From Natronosalvus halobius (GTDB taxonomy: Archaea; Halobacteriota; Halobacteria; Halobacteriales; Natrialbaceae): 64,000 nucleotides of DNA. Below are positions 17,841 to 27,122 of the stretch, in pieces. Below the pieces are notes generated by a model. It was not told the DNA's origin and made no database searches. It was given only the letters and a program-made list of their open reading frames with translations. A program made the translations under genes and the position numbers. The stretch spans positions 434,001 through 498,000 of the forward strand of contig NZ_CP099997.1 in assembly GCF_024138145.1 (NCBI RefSeq), given 5' to 3'. The first letter of the stretch is position 1; every line of letters begins with the position of its first letter.

Positions 17841-18656
17841 ATGACGAGACTGTCGGCGGCCACCCGGTGGATACGAGCGACCATCGACCGCCAGCGCGAA
17901 ACGCTCGCGGACGAGGGCACGCTCACCTACCTTCGTACCCGCCCGCAGGCCGCCCTCGGCGCCTTCGGTACCCTGTTACTCTCGATGGACTCGAGGCGAA
18001 TGGACCCCGACGAGGTCCAGGAACGCTGGGCGAAGCGCTCGGGCGTCTACTCGCCGGAGTTCTACGCTGACATGGGGACGACCGGCGGCACGGAATCGAT
18101 CCGATCGGTGCTCGACGCGCGCGTCGACCGCGACGCGACGATCCTGGAGGTTGGCTGCAGCGCCGGTCGTCACCTCGACCACCTCCGTGAACACGGCTAC
18201 GAAAACCTCCACGGGATCGACCTGAACGAGGACGCTAGCGAAGTCATGGCCGAGCGGTATCCCGAGTTGGCCGAGGACGGCACGTTCTACTGGGAACCGC
18301 TCGAGGACGTCCTCCCGCGACTCCAGGACGGCCAGTTCGATGTCGTTTTTTCGGTGGAGGCCCTCCAGCACATCCATCCCAACAATGAGTGGGTCTTCGG
18401 CGAAATCGCCCGCGTGACCGACAACCTGCTTGTGACGAAGGAGAACGAACCCGACGGCGATCAGCTGTTGCGGACTACGCAGGTCGAGGACTTTCCGCTC
18501 TATTTCAGGCAGTGGAAGCCGATTTTCACTGATCTGGGATTTACCCAGCTGGCACGAACCGAAGACAGCGTCGACACGCTGCGGGTGTTTTACCGGGAGA
18601 GCGAGCCAGTAGCTGAGACGGGTGTCGATGTTGGCGAACTCGAGCAGGCACACTGA
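17841..18656 (+). CDS. SAM-dependent class I methyltransferase
   Basis: The 271-residue protein contains the SAM motif ILEVGCSAGRHLDHL and the downstream acidic contact GIDLNEDASEVM, then FDVVFSVEALQHIHPN as motif II/post-II. A roughly 95-residue N-terminal region of charged helices precedes the methyltransferase domain. The acceptor is unknown. ATG 17841 starts the first sensible sequence; the frame is open much further upstream, but that part is antisense to other coding and does not look like protein. Confidence 0.8.
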   Translation: MTRLSAATRWIRATIDRQRETLADEGTLTYLRTRPQAALGAFGTLLLSMDSRRMDPDEVQERWAKRSGVYSPEFYADMGTTGGTESIRSVLDARVDRDATILEVGCSAGRHLDHLREHGYENLHGIDLNEDASEVMAERYPELAEDGTFYWEPLEDVLPRLQDGQFDVVFSVEALQHIHPNNEWVFGEIARVTDNLLVTKENEPDGDQLLRTTQVEDFPLYFRQWKPIFTDLGFTQLARTEDSVDTLRVFYRESEPVAETGVDVGELEQAH

Positions 18657-18693
18657 GACGCTCGACTCCTCCTGCCGACACCTCCTCGCGTCC

Positions 18694-18760
18694 ACTGCAC
18701 CGATTTCTACACGCCTCCTGAGGGCGACTGCACCGCGTTTCTGCACGTCTCCCCTCCGAC
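18694..18760 (+). repeat. Imperfect 33-nt direct repeat
   Basis: Two imperfect copies start at 18694 and 18727, both beginning ACTGCACCG and sharing a TTTCTxCACG core. They lie between the methyltransferase stop and the promoter of the next gene. No coding or RNA fold is obvious. Confidence 0.5.
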
Positions 18761-18791
18761 GGGTTCCTCGTGTACGACGTGGCCACGTCCG

Positions 18792-18801
18792 AAAAATTAT
18801 A
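18792..18801 (+). promoter_or_regulatory. TATA box of the 18828 membrane protein gene
   Basis: AAAAATTATA ends 26 nt before ATG 18828, which fits a leaderless promoter and supports that start codon. Confidence 0.55.
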
Positions 18802-18827
18802 GCTCACTATCACGAACCCGAGTACGT

Positions 18828-19289
18828 ATGGACTCGACCGATCGTCCGATGCTGATGGCGACGCTAGTCTACATCGGGTCAGTTCTCCTCGTCGGACTCC
18901 CCTCGATGTTCGTGCTGCACCTGCTGTTGTCTGATTTGCTCGTAGCCCTCGACTACGACCACCTGGTGACCGGCGGGGGCAGCGGCCTCCTGTTGGTGGG
19001 CGTCTCGCTGCTCCTGGGCCTCCAGCTCGCCGTCGAGGCTGCTGCGATCCAGTTAGGTGGCCTCGAGACACTCGGACGAGGGTCGCGGCGGGTCGCGATG
19101 GCTCGGTTCCTGGTCCTCACACTCGGCGTCTTCGCGGTCCTCGCCGGGGCTACCTGGATCGGATTCTCGACGGCGGTCGCCGGGTTCGGCTGGTCAGCGG
19201 TGATTCTCGGACTCCTCGTTGGGTTCGCCGGTGTCGCCGTCCTCTATCGTGGCGCGAGCGCGTTCCTCGACGGATTTCGCCGCAGTTGA
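18828..19289 (+). CDS. Small four-span membrane protein, unknown function
   Basis: I do not recognise this 153-residue protein. It has about four hydrophobic segments (roughly 9-30, 50-75, 88-110 and 115-142), a short charged loop with RGSRRVAMAR between the second and third, and a basic C-terminus (GFRRS). There is no signal peptide, metal motif or ATP site. It is a single gene with its own TATA box and is convergent with ppsA, whose stop is 42 nt away. Confidence 0.6.
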   Translation: MDSTDRPMLMATLVYIGSVLLVGLPSMFVLHLLLSDLLVALDYDHLVTGGGSGLLLVGVSLLLGLQLAVEAAAIQLGGLETLGRGSRRVAMARFLVLTLGVFAVLAGATWIGFSTAVAGFGWSAVILGLLVGFAGVAVLYRGASAFLDGFRRS

Positions 19290-19330
19290 TAGCTGAAAAA
19301 TTGAGTACGAATCGGAAGCCGAATCGGGTT

Positions 19331-21682
19331 TTAGCGTACGGACTCGAGCAACAGCTTCTGTTCCACGCGCTTGACCTCGTGTTGCACATCGCGGACGGCG
19401 TCGATGTTCGCCGAAATCGAGCTGACGCCCTCGTTGACGAGGAACCGGACCATCTCGGGTTTCGAGCCCGCCTGGCCGCAGATGCTCGTATCGATGTCGT
19501 GTTCGCGGCAGGTCTCGATCACGTCGCCGATCAGGCGCAAGACGGCCGGGTGGAGTTCGTTGAACCGGTCGGCGACGTTCTCGTTGTTCCGGTCGACCGC
19601 GAGGGTGTACTGGGTGAGGTCGTTCGTCCCGAAGGAGGCGAAGTCGATGCCCGTCTCGGCCATATCGCCGACCGAGAGCGCCGAGGCTGGCGTCTCGATC
19701 ATCACGCCCCATTTGCGCTTCTCGGGGTCGATGCCTGCCTCTTGCATGAGCCGCTTGGCCTGGAAGACGTCCCCGGCGTCGTTGACCAGCGGGAACATGA
19801 TCTCGACGTTGTCGTAGCCCATCTCGAACAGGCGGCGGAACGCCTCGAGTTCGTAGGCGAAGACGTCCGGGCGGTCGAGGCTGCGACGGATGCCGCGGTA
19901 GCCGAGCATCGGGTTGTGCTCGGCGGGTTCGCCCTCGCCACCTTCGAGTTCACGGAACTCGTCAGTTGGGGCGTCGAGGGTGCGAACGCGGACGGGGCGC
20001 GGGTAGAACTCGTCGGCGACCGTCCGGATGCCTTCGATGAGTTCGCCGACGTAGGCGTTCTCGCCGTTGTCCTCGATGTACTTCGCGGGTGTCTTGCCGA
20101 GCGAGAGAATCATGTGCTCGATGCGCAGCAGGCCGACGCCGTCGGCACCGGTGGCGGCCGCCCGGTTGGCAGCCTCCGGAATCGAGACGTTGACCTTGAC
20201 CTCCGTGGCCGTCATCGGCTTGACCGGCGACTGTGGCCGGACCTCCTCGACGGGTTCGCGATCGTCCTCGCGCTCGCTCGCCCCCTCGAGGACCGTTCCC
20301 TTGTCGCCGTCGAGGGTGACGATTTGTCCGTCCTCCAGGACAGTACTCGCGTTCTGGGTGCCGACGATGGCGGGGACGCCGAGTTCTCGCGAGACGATGG
20401 CGGCGTGGCTGGTCATGCCGCCCTCGTCGGTGACGATGCCGGAGGCGCGTTTCATCGCCGGCACCATGTCGGGCGTGGTCATCTCGGTGACAATGATGTC
20501 GCCCGATTCGACCTTGTCGAGTTCGTCGAGTTTGCGGACGATCCGGACGGCGCCGCTGGCGGTGCCGGGGCTCGACCCGAGGCCGTCGACGATGACCTCG
20601 CCGCTTTTCGGTCCCGAGTCGCCGGATTTGCCGCCGGCGATTGCCTGGGAGCCACTGCCGTCGGTGATGCCGGTCGCCGCGTCCGCCTCGATTCCGGCCT
20701 GGTCGAGCCCCGAGGTTTCGACGTCGGGGTCGAACCCGCCGTCGATGGTCGTGATCGGCCGTGACTGGAGCATGTAGATGACGCCATCGACCATCGCCCA
20801 CTCGACGTCCTGGGGCGTGTCGTAGTGCGATTCGACGCGTTCGCCGAGTTCGACCAGTTGCTCGAGGTCGCGATCGGAGAGCACCCGTGCGTTCCGACGG
20901 TCCTCGTCTACCTCGCGCTCGACGGTTTCGCCCGTCTCCTCGTCCTTGACGTGCATCACTTTCTTCTCGGCGACGGTGACGTCGATCGAGCCGTCCTCGC
21001 GGGAGACGACGTAGTTGTCCGGGGAGACGGCCCCGGAGACGACGGCCTCGCCCAGTCCCCAGGCAGCCTCGATGATCATGGTGGGGTCGCCGGTCGAGGG
21101 GTGACTCGTGAACATGACGCCCGAGGTCTCGGCGTCGACCATCTGCTGGACGACGACGGCGATGTTGACGACGGAGTGGTCGAAGCCCTGCTCCTGTCGG
21201 TAGTAGATTGCCCGCTGAGTGAACAGCGAGGCCCAGCACCGGCGGACGCGGTCGAGCAGGTCGTCCTCGGTGATGTTCAGGAACGTCTCCTGTTGTCCGG
21301 CGAAGGAGGCGTCCGGGAGGTCCTCGGCCGTCGCCGACGAGCGAACGGCGACGAAGGCTTCTTCGTCACCCTCAATCTCGCGGTAGGATTCGAGGATTTC
21401 CTCGCGAAGTTCGTCGGGAAACGGCGTCTCGAGGATGAGGTCCTGGGCGCCGTCGGCCGCGCTCGCGAGCGCGGCCGAGTCCTCGACGTCGACGTCGACG
21501 ACCTCGAACAGTTCCTCGTCGATGCCGGCGTCCTCGATGAAGCGTCGATAGGTCCCGGCGGTGACGACGAACCCGGGTGGGACGGGCAACCCAGCATCCG
21601 TGAGTTCCCCGAGGGAGGCTCCTTTGCCGCCGACGGTCTCGATGTCGTCGGCGCTGATCTCGTCCAGCCAGAGTACTGCCAT
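19331..21682 (-). CDS. ppsA: Phosphoenolpyruvate synthase
   Basis: PEP synthase converts pyruvate plus ATP to PEP, AMP and phosphate, opening gluconeogenesis. The 783-residue protein has the N-terminal ATP-binding domain (GGKGASLGELT, then RSSATAEDLPDASFAGQQETFL), the swivelling phosphohistidine domain with GGMTSHAAIVSRELGVPA, and the C-terminal PEP-binding barrel ending in SICGQAGSKPEMVRFLV. I choose ATG 21682 (MAVLWLDEISADD); 60 more codons are open upstream but encode low-quality, basic sequence. It links glycerol and malate-derived pyruvate to sugar, trehalose and glycoconjugate synthesis. Confidence 0.95.
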   Translation of the reverse strand: MAVLWLDEISADDIETVGGKGASLGELTDAGLPVPPGFVVTAGTYRRFIEDAGIDEELFEVVDVDVEDSAALASAADGAQDLILETPFPDELREEILESYREIEGDEEAFVAVRSSATAEDLPDASFAGQQETFLNITEDDLLDRVRRCWASLFTQRAIYYRQEQGFDHSVVNIAVVVQQMVDAETSGVMFTSHPSTGDPTMIIEAAWGLGEAVVSGAVSPDNYVVSREDGSIDVTVAEKKVMHVKDEETGETVEREVDEDRRNARVLSDRDLEQLVELGERVESHYDTPQDVEWAMVDGVIYMLQSRPITTIDGGFDPDVETSGLDQAGIEADAATGITDGSGSQAIAGGKSGDSGPKSGEVIVDGLGSSPGTASGAVRIVRKLDELDKVESGDIIVTEMTTPDMVPAMKRASGIVTDEGGMTSHAAIVSRELGVPAIVGTQNASTVLEDGQIVTLDGDKGTVLEGASEREDDREPVEEVRPQSPVKPMTATEVKVNVSIPEAANRAAATGADGVGLLRIEHMILSLGKTPAKYIEDNGENAYVGELIEGIRTVADEFYPRPVRVRTLDAPTDEFRELEGGEGEPAEHNPMLGYRGIRRSLDRPDVFAYELEAFRRLFEMGYDNVEIMFPLVNDAGDVFQAKRLMQEAGIDPEKRKWGVMIETPASALSVGDMAETGIDFASFGTNDLTQYTLAVDRNNENVADRFNELHPAVLRLIGDVIETCREHDIDTSICGQAGSKPEMVRFLVNEGVSSISANIDAVRDVQHEVKRVEQKLLLESVR

Positions 21683-21934
21683 CTGTGTCTTCGTGGACAC
21701 CGCATCGAATAAAGAAGGTTGCGAACAATGCTTACAATTTCCAACTCGAAACCGAATGAACTTCTCGAACGGTGGTGAGTTCGGTCGAACGGGCGGAACC
21801 GGCCGATTCTCCCGCGAATGCGCGTATAGAGCGGTATTCGTGGGTTCATAAGCGATCTTCATTACTGGGTAAACACGTCCCGCTCCGATGAAGTCCCGAA
21901 GTGACTATACCGCTCGAGTGAGAGTCTCTCGCGT

Positions 21935-22627
21935 ATGGACCTTGCGAAGGTACTCACGCGGACGCTCCAGTATCGGGCTATCGTGACTGGCTCGCTGGTC
22001 GGCGGGCTCGTTCTCGTCGCTCTCGGCCTCACCGTCGGCCTGTCGGGATCGATCGGCGCGTTGTTCTCGGATCCGACCAGTCCGGGGGAGGCGCTCGAGG
22101 TGACGAGTCCGGTGATCACCGTGATCCTCGTACTTCTCGGGATCGCCATCTGGCAGTTCGGTCGAACGTTCGCGCTCCTGTACACCGTACCAGTGGCCGC
22201 GGGCGAGGAGGCCGCCCGCCAGTTCGATCGACAGACCCTCAAGAGCGACATTCTGCAGGGCCTCGACGGCCGGCTGACGGACCTCGAGGAGGACATCGCG
22301 GAGACGCGCCGGAGCGTCCAGGAACTCAAGCGCGAGGAACACGCCGCGAGTTTCGACGAGGGGACGGCACTCGAGACCGGCGTGAGCGACGAACCGTCGG
22401 CGCTCGAGTCCGGTTCTTCGACCGACGGTGCCGCGGGGCGTCGTCCGCTCGACCGCGAGGGCTCTCGAACGAACGAGGGAACGACCTCGCGTTCTCGGTC
22501 GGAATCGGATTCGTCGACCGCCACGGGACGGCCCGATTCGACCGGATCGGGGTCGACCCACTCGAACGACCGTGAGCGCGGCGACGCGGACTCGAACTCG
22601 AACCAGGGATCCGATCCGCTGCCCTGA
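21935..22627 (+). CDS. Two-span membrane protein with disordered acidic tail, unknown function
   Basis: I do not recognise this 230-residue protein. Two long hydrophobic segments (about 15-45 and 57-85) are followed by a short coiled-coil-like helix (DLEEDIAETRRSVQELKREE) and then about 100 residues of Ser/Asp/Arg-rich, probably disordered cytoplasmic tail. No catalytic motif is visible. It diverges from ppsA with a 252-nt gap and faces phzF end to end. Confidence 0.6.
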   Translation: MDLAKVLTRTLQYRAIVTGSLVGGLVLVALGLTVGLSGSIGALFSDPTSPGEALEVTSPVITVILVLLGIAIWQFGRTFALLYTVPVAAGEEAARQFDRQTLKSDILQGLDGRLTDLEEDIAETRRSVQELKREEHAASFDEGTALETGVSDEPSALESGSSTDGAAGRRPLDREGSRTNEGTTSRSRSESDSSTATGRPDSTGSGSTHSNDRERGDADSNSNQGSDPLP

Positions 22628-22712
22628 CGGCCCTCTCTTCACGGGCGTTCGCCTCGCCACGTCCTGGACCGACAGTCTGGCCTCGAGGGTCCCCTCCGTC
22701 TCGGATCGACGA

Positions 22713-23612
22713 TCAGGCCTCGAGGATGTCGTCCGCCTCGGCCTCGGGAACCTGCAACGAGCCGTCCAGGACGGTCACCGCTCGGCCGCCGACCTGCACC
22801 TGGTCGCCGACGCGGACGCGAACGAGTCCGGGCCGGTCGACGTAGTGACCCTGCTCGAGACGTAGTTCCTCAGGGAAGTCGTCGAACGCGCCGAAGTGCT
22901 CGAGGTAAGCGCCGCAGGCGCCGCTCGCGGTGCCGGTCACGGGATCCTCCGGGACGCCGGCCCCCGGGGCGAACGCTCGGCCGTGGAGGGTCGACTCGGC
23001 CTCGAGCGCGTCGAACGTGAACAGGTAGACGCCCGCGGCGCCGACGCGGTCGGCGAGCGTCGCCACGGCGTTCGCGTCCGGCTCGGCCCCGCCCACGTCC
23101 GAGAGGTAGGTGATCGGGACCTGCAGGAACGGGAGGCCGGTCGAAGAGACCGCCAGCGGGAGGTCCGCGGAGACGCCCTCGAGCCCAGCCTGGTTGACGC
23201 CCAGCGCGTCGGCGACGTCCCCGTACTCGAGGTCGACCTCGCGAATCGTTGGGGCGTCCTGGGTCATCCAGACGGTGCCGTCGGCTTCGACGTCGATCTC
23301 GAGGACCCCCACGTTCGCCTCGAGGGTCGAAGTTCCGGGCTCGATGTCGCCGTGTTCGGCGAGCCAGGCGAAGCTGGCGATGGTCGCGTGCCCGCAGAGG
23401 TCGACCTCCTGGGTGGGGGTAAAGTAGCGGATTCGACGGTCGGCGTCGTCGCTCTCGAGGAGGAACGCCGTCTCGCTGACGGCCATCTCGTTGGCGATGG
23501 CCTGCATCTGCGTCTCCGAGAGGTCGTTCGCGTTCGGGACGACGCCGGCGGGGTTGCCGGCTAGCGGTTCGTCGGTGAACGCGTCGACCTGCAGTATGCG
23601 TCTCGTCTCCAT
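22713..23612 (-). CDS. PhzF family isomerase
   Basis: This 299-residue protein belongs to the PhzF/diaminopimelate-epimerase fold, a group of cofactor-free isomerases. The N-terminal phrase VDAFTDEPLAGNPAGVV, the catalytic-Glu region ANEMAVSETAFLL, the DLCGHATIASFAWL loop and the PVTGTASGACGAYL segment are all family signatures. The natural substrate in archaea is unknown; phenazine genes are absent. It lies 203 nt downstream of thiC on the same strand, with repeats between them, so co-transcription is possible but not implied. Confidence 0.9.
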   Translation of the reverse strand: METRRILQVDAFTDEPLAGNPAGVVPNANDLSETQMQAIANEMAVSETAFLLESDDADRRIRYFTPTQEVDLCGHATIASFAWLAEHGDIEPGTSTLEANVGVLEIDVEADGTVWMTQDAPTIREVDLEYGDVADALGVNQAGLEGVSADLPLAVSSTGLPFLQVPITYLSDVGGAEPDANAVATLADRVGAAGVYLFTFDALEAESTLHGRAFAPGAGVPEDPVTGTASGACGAYLEHFGAFDDFPEELRLEQGHYVDRPGLVRVRVGDQVQVGGRAVTVLDGSLQVPEAEADDILEA

Positions 23613-23729
23613 GCTGGCGGCGACGGCTGACAGCCAAATGAATCCACCGACGGCCGGATCTCACGAAAAGATAGACGTCATTGGTTGACCCTCGCGAAGA
23701 GGTGGACGCATCGGTCGATGGCTCGAGGG

Positions 23730-23811
23730 CACTCGTGTCCGAAGGCGGTCGTATTCAGGGCGCTCGTGTCCGAAGGCGGTCGTATTCAGGGTGTCCGTGT
23801 CCGAAAGCACG
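23730..23811. repeat. 31-nt tandem repeat, two copies plus a decayed third
   Basis: Copies at 23730-23760 and 23761-23791 share CTCGTGTCCGAAGGCGGTCG and TATTCAGGG; a third partial and mutated copy (GTCCGTGTCCGAAAGCACG) ends a few nt before the thiC stop codon. The array fills the 3' flank of thiC. It has no spacers and is not a CRISPR. Confidence 0.8.
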
Positions 23812-23815
23812 CGCG

Positions 23816-25267
23816 TCAGCGCGAATCGGTGGTCGCGTCGACATTCGGATCGCGGTCTCTCTCGACGCCCGTCTCGTCGGTTACAACCTCACCCTCGTTG
23901 TGGACGCCAACTGGCGGCAGGTTGACTGAAGCGGCCGGCGAGGTCTCGAGATCCGTCCGTGCCGTCAGCCGACCTAGCTCCCCCTCCTCGCGGGTATCCT
24001 GGTCGATGCGCATCGAACAGAACTCGACACCGCACATCGAACAGAAACGAGCCTCCTTGTAGTTGTCACCAGGGAGCGTCTGGTCGTGGAACGACCGGGC
24101 GCGCTCGGGATCGAGGGCGAGGTCGAACTGGACCGACCAGTCGAACGCGTACCGGGCTTCCGAGAGGGCATCGTCCCAGTCTCGAGCCCCGGGGCGGCCG
24201 TTCGCGACGTCGGCGGCGTGGGCAGCGATTCGGTAGGCTGCAAGTCCGTCTCGGACGTCGTCTTTCTCCGGGAGCCCGAGGTGTTCTTTTGGCGTGACGT
24301 AACAGAGCATCGCGGCCCCGGCTCTGGCCGCCATTGCCGCCCCGATGGCGCTCGTGATGTGGTCGTATCCCGGCGCGATGTCGGTGACCAGCGGCCCGAG
24401 GACGTAAAACGGCGCGCCATCGCAGACGTCCTGCTGGCGCTCGACGTTTTCGGCGATTCGGTCCATTGGGACGTGGCCTGGCCCCTCGACCATGACCTGG
24501 ACGCCCTGATCCCAGGCCCGCCGCGTCAGGTGTCCCAGCGTGTCGAGCTCGGCGTACTGCGCCTCGTCGCAGGCGTCGGCCAGGGATCCCGGGCGGAGGC
24601 TGTCTCCGAGGCTGAACGTCACGTCGTACTCCTCGAAGATGGCACAGATGTCGTCGTAGACCTGATAGAGCGGATTCTGTTCCCCGTGGGTTTCCATCCA
24701 CTTCGCGAGGATCGAGCCTCCTCGCGAGACGATCCCGGTCGTTCGTCCCTCCGTCAACGGCAGGTGCTCGAGGAGGATTCCCGCGTGAATCGTCATGTAA
24801 TCGACGCCCTGTCGAGCCTGCTTTTCGATCACCTCGAGCAGCAACTCGGTCGTCAGGTCTTCGGGCGAACCGGCGCGTTTGACCGACTCGTATAGGGGAA
24901 CCGTCCCGATCGGCACGGGCGAGTGCTCGATATTTGCCGTCCGAATGCGATCGAGGTCGCCGCCCGTGCTGAGATCCATCACGGTATCGGCGCCGTAGTG
25001 CACGGCCGTGTGAAGCTTCTCGAGTTCGGTCTCGACGTCGCTCGTCGTCTCGCTGTTGCCGATGTTGGCGTTGACCTTGGTCGCGAACGAGCGGCCGATG
25101 ATCATCGGATCGAGCGCGTCGTGACCGACGTTCGCTGGAATAACGGCGCGACCGTCGGCGACCGCCTTCCGAACGACTTCCGGGTCGCGCTGTTCTCGCG
25201 CTGCGACTCTTGCCATCGCGTCGGTGACCGTCCCCCTCCGGGCGGCCTGTAGTTGCGTCTCCACCAT
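23816..25267 (-). CDS. thiC: Phosphomethylpyrimidine synthase ThiC
   Basis: ThiC rearranges aminoimidazole ribotide to hydroxymethylpyrimidine phosphate, the pyrimidine half of thiamine, by radical SAM chemistry. The 483-residue protein has NANIGNS, the [10 protein letters not shown]-type N-terminal region, and the C-terminal cluster CSMCGVEFC (CxxCxxxxC) that binds the 4Fe-4S cluster. The start ATG 25267 lies directly behind a TATA box and a perfect 16-nt palindrome, so the gene is likely leaderless and repressed when thiamine is plentiful. No TPP riboswitch is seen; the leader is too short for one. Confidence 0.96.
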   Translation of the reverse strand: MVETQLQAARRGTVTDAMARVAAREQRDPEVVRKAVADGRAVIPANVGHDALDPMIIGRSFATKVNANIGNSETTSDVETELEKLHTAVHYGADTVMDLSTGGDLDRIRTANIEHSPVPIGTVPLYESVKRAGSPEDLTTELLLEVIEKQARQGVDYMTIHAGILLEHLPLTEGRTTGIVSRGGSILAKWMETHGEQNPLYQVYDDICAIFEEYDVTFSLGDSLRPGSLADACDEAQYAELDTLGHLTRRAWDQGVQVMVEGPGHVPMDRIAENVERQQDVCDGAPFYVLGPLVTDIAPGYDHITSAIGAAMAARAGAAMLCYVTPKEHLGLPEKDDVRDGLAAYRIAAHAADVANGRPGARDWDDALSEARYAFDWSVQFDLALDPERARSFHDQTLPGDNYKEARFCSMCGVEFCSMRIDQDTREEGELGRLTARTDLETSPAASVNLPPVGVHNEGEVVTDETGVERDRDPNVDATTDSR

Positions 25268-25274
25268 CGATAAC

Positions 25275-25290
25275 CTAGTGGTACCACTAG
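25275..25290. promoter_or_regulatory. Perfect palindromic operator of thiC
   Basis: CTAGTGGTACCACTAG is a perfect 16-nt inverted repeat between the thiC TATA box and its start codon, 7 nt before the ATG. A dimeric regulator bound here would block RNA polymerase. Euryarchaeal thiamine genes are controlled by ThiR, an HTH-CBS protein, which is the natural candidate. A half-copy, GTACCAC, also occurs at 25346-25352 before uspA. Confidence 0.7.
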
Positions 25291-25300
25291 ATTATAATTC
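25291..25300 (-). promoter_or_regulatory. TATA box of thiC
   Basis: GAATTATAAT on the minus strand lies 24-33 nt upstream of ATG 25267 and directly abuts the palindrome. Spacing indicates a leaderless or near-leaderless thiC transcript. Confidence 0.6.
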
Positions 25301-25361
25301 TTCACATCCCAATCCACAGCAACGTACTTATCCGTCGGGCGAGTATGTACCACGATAACAC

Positions 25362-25844
25362 ATGTACGAGTGTATCCTCGTCCCGACCGACGGCTCGGTC
25401 GAGGGCGAGCGTGCAGTCGAGTACGCCATCGACCTCGCCCGACTCCACGACGCGACGGTGCGCGCGATCTACGTGGTCAACGCGGCGAACTATGGCGGGC
25501 TGCCGATGGAGACCGCGTGGGACGGGATCACCGACGCACTCCGGGAGGAGGGGGAAGCAGCCGTCGAACGAGTCGTCGAACTCGCGCCCGACGACGTGAT
25601 CGTCGAGACGCAGGTACTCGAGGGATCGCCCAGCCGGGTGATCGTCGCCGAAGCCCAACCGGAGAAGTGCGACCTCGTCGTCATGGGGACCCACGGCCGC
25701 GGCGGCATCGACCGCCTCCTCCTGGGAAGCGTCACCGAACGCGTCGTCAGGCGGGCTGGCGTCCCGGTCCTGACCGTTCGCGTCGACGGCGACCACGACG
25801 ACGAACCCGAGGGGGTGCAGAACGCCCAGGCGACCGTCGAGTAA
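25362..25844 (+). CDS. Universal stress protein, UspA family
   Basis: The 160-residue protein is a single UspA domain. It opens with YECILVPTDGSVEGERAVEYAIDLA and carries the ATP-binding loop GTHGRGGIDRLLLGSVTERVVRRAGVPVLTVR, matching the G-x2-G-x9-G-S pattern of nucleotide-binding members. The C-terminal 20 residues are acidic and variable. It diverges from thiC over 94 nt; GTACTTATCC near 25324-25333 could be its TATA box. Its stop faces birA with a 15-nt gap. Confidence 0.9.
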   Translation: MYECILVPTDGSVEGERAVEYAIDLARLHDATVRAIYVVNAANYGGLPMETAWDGITDALREEGEAAVERVVELAPDDVIVETQVLEGSPSRVIVAEAQPEKCDLVVMGTHGRGGIDRLLLGSVTERVVRRAGVPVLTVRVDGDHDDEPEGVQNAQATVE

Positions 25845-25859
25845 CCCGTTCGACGCCAA

Positions 25860-26804
25860 TTACTCGACCGGGCGAAGGTGCTCGCAGTCGCCCGTCGTCA
25901 CCGTCCGTTCGCCCTCGTCGGTCGCAATCTTGAGCGCGCCGTGCTCGTCGACGTCGACGGCTCGACCGACGAGTTCGGTTCCGGCGACCGCGACCCGAAC
26001 GCGCTGGCCGGGCGTCGCCGCGAGTTCACGCCAGGCGGGGATCACCGCGTCCAGGTTCGACCGGTACTCGTCGAAGGCCTCGAGCACCCGCTGGACGAAC
26101 CGACGTCGGTCGACGGCCTCCGCTTCGTCGCTGATGCTCGTCGCTACCTCGGGCAGGTCGACGGCCTCGAGGTTGGCATTGATGCCGATGCCGACGACGA
26201 GCCACGCGACGCGGTCGGTCTCACCCTCCATCTCCGTCAGAATGCCCGCAAGCTTGCGGTAGTCGTCCCCGTCGCCCGGCACGATCACGTCGTTGGGCCA
26301 CTTGATCGCTGCGTCGACGCCCGCCTCTCGAGCAGCCCTGGCCGTGGCGACCGCGGCCGCGAGGGTGTAGAGGGGCGCGCGAGCGGGCGGGATCTCGGGT
26401 CGACAGAGGATACTGAGCCAGACGCCGCCCCGGGGACCGACCCAGGGTCGGTCGAGTCGCCCGCGGCCGCCGGTCTGCTCGTCGGCGATTACGGCGACGT
26501 CGGCCTCGCCGTTCCCGGCCAATTCGCGTGCGCGGTCGTTCGTGCTGGCGAGCGTCTCGTGGTACTCGACCTCGAAGGGCGCCTCGAGGCCGTACTCGAT
26601 CGCCGGCCCGGAGTACGCGTCGATCGAATCCCCACCCAGGACGTAGCCCGATCCGGTGCTCTCGACGTCGAAGCCGGCGTCCCGGAGCGCCTCGACGTGT
26701 TTCCAGACGGCCGCACGGGAGCACTCGAGTTCTGCGGCGAGGCCCGGCCCCGACACGGGGCCGTCGGCCAGCGCCTCGAGGACGGCGCGTCGCGTGTCGT
26801 TCAT
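25860..26804 (-). CDS. birA: Biotin-[acetyl-CoA-carboxylase] ligase BirA
   Basis: BirA activates biotin to biotinyl-AMP and attaches it to carboxylase lysines. The 314-residue protein is the two-function type: an N-terminal winged helix (VSGPGLAAELECSRAAVWKHVEAL) joined to the ligase domain with STNDRA, the biotin loop GGRGRLDRPWVGPRGGVWLS, KWPNDV and VVGIGINAN. The HTH suggests that it can also act as a biotin-responsive repressor. ATG 26804 is chosen because the 29 upstream in-frame codons are not conserved-looking. Confidence 0.94.
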   Translation of the reverse strand: MNDTRRAVLEALADGPVSGPGLAAELECSRAAVWKHVEALRDAGFDVESTGSGYVLGGDSIDAYSGPAIEYGLEAPFEVEYHETLASTNDRARELAGNGEADVAVIADEQTGGRGRLDRPWVGPRGGVWLSILCRPEIPPARAPLYTLAAAVATARAAREAGVDAAIKWPNDVIVPGDGDDYRKLAGILTEMEGETDRVAWLVVGIGINANLEAVDLPEVATSISDEAEAVDRRRFVQRVLEAFDEYRSNLDAVIPAWRELAATPGQRVRVAVAGTELVGRAVDVDEHGALKIATDEGERTVTTGDCEHLRPVE

Positions 26805-27122
26805 GGGCGAAAAGGCGTTCGCGGGATACTTAACCGGGGGTGATCGTAGTTGGCGGTCGGTGGGGCGATGGCAGTTCGTCCAGGATCGCAATTTTGTACG
26901 ACCCGAACGAGAGCCTCACGGCTTAGACTCCGCTCGGAAGTGGCCTTCGTCCTCCGCTCGGCAGCGTCGCCTGGCAGCAACGTCCCTTGTACAGACGGTT
27001 CGGTTCGACACGGCCTGGAACCGGACACCGTCGAGACCAGTCGTCTATCGAGACTGATAAACGAACCGTATATTCACCCGTAACTGAATACGACTGGTAG
27101 CCAACTCTCGAGTCGGACAACG
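26805..27122. other. Intergenic region without a recognisable gene
   Basis: These 318 nt separate birA from a short hypothetical gene. Short ORFs on both strands are Arg-rich and look like chance. CGTATATTC near 27067-27075 is TATA-like and could serve the plus-strand gene with a leader of roughly 50 nt. I see no RNA gene or repeat. Confidence 0.5.

Noticed and set aside
23730-23811. Possible CRISPR-like array
   Set aside because: The units are directly adjacent without unique spacers and no cas gene is in the window; the same holds for 28261-28333.
25268-25361. TPP riboswitch before thiC
   Set aside because: The TATA box is about 27 nt from the start codon, leaving no room for a structured leader; a palindromic operator explains control better.
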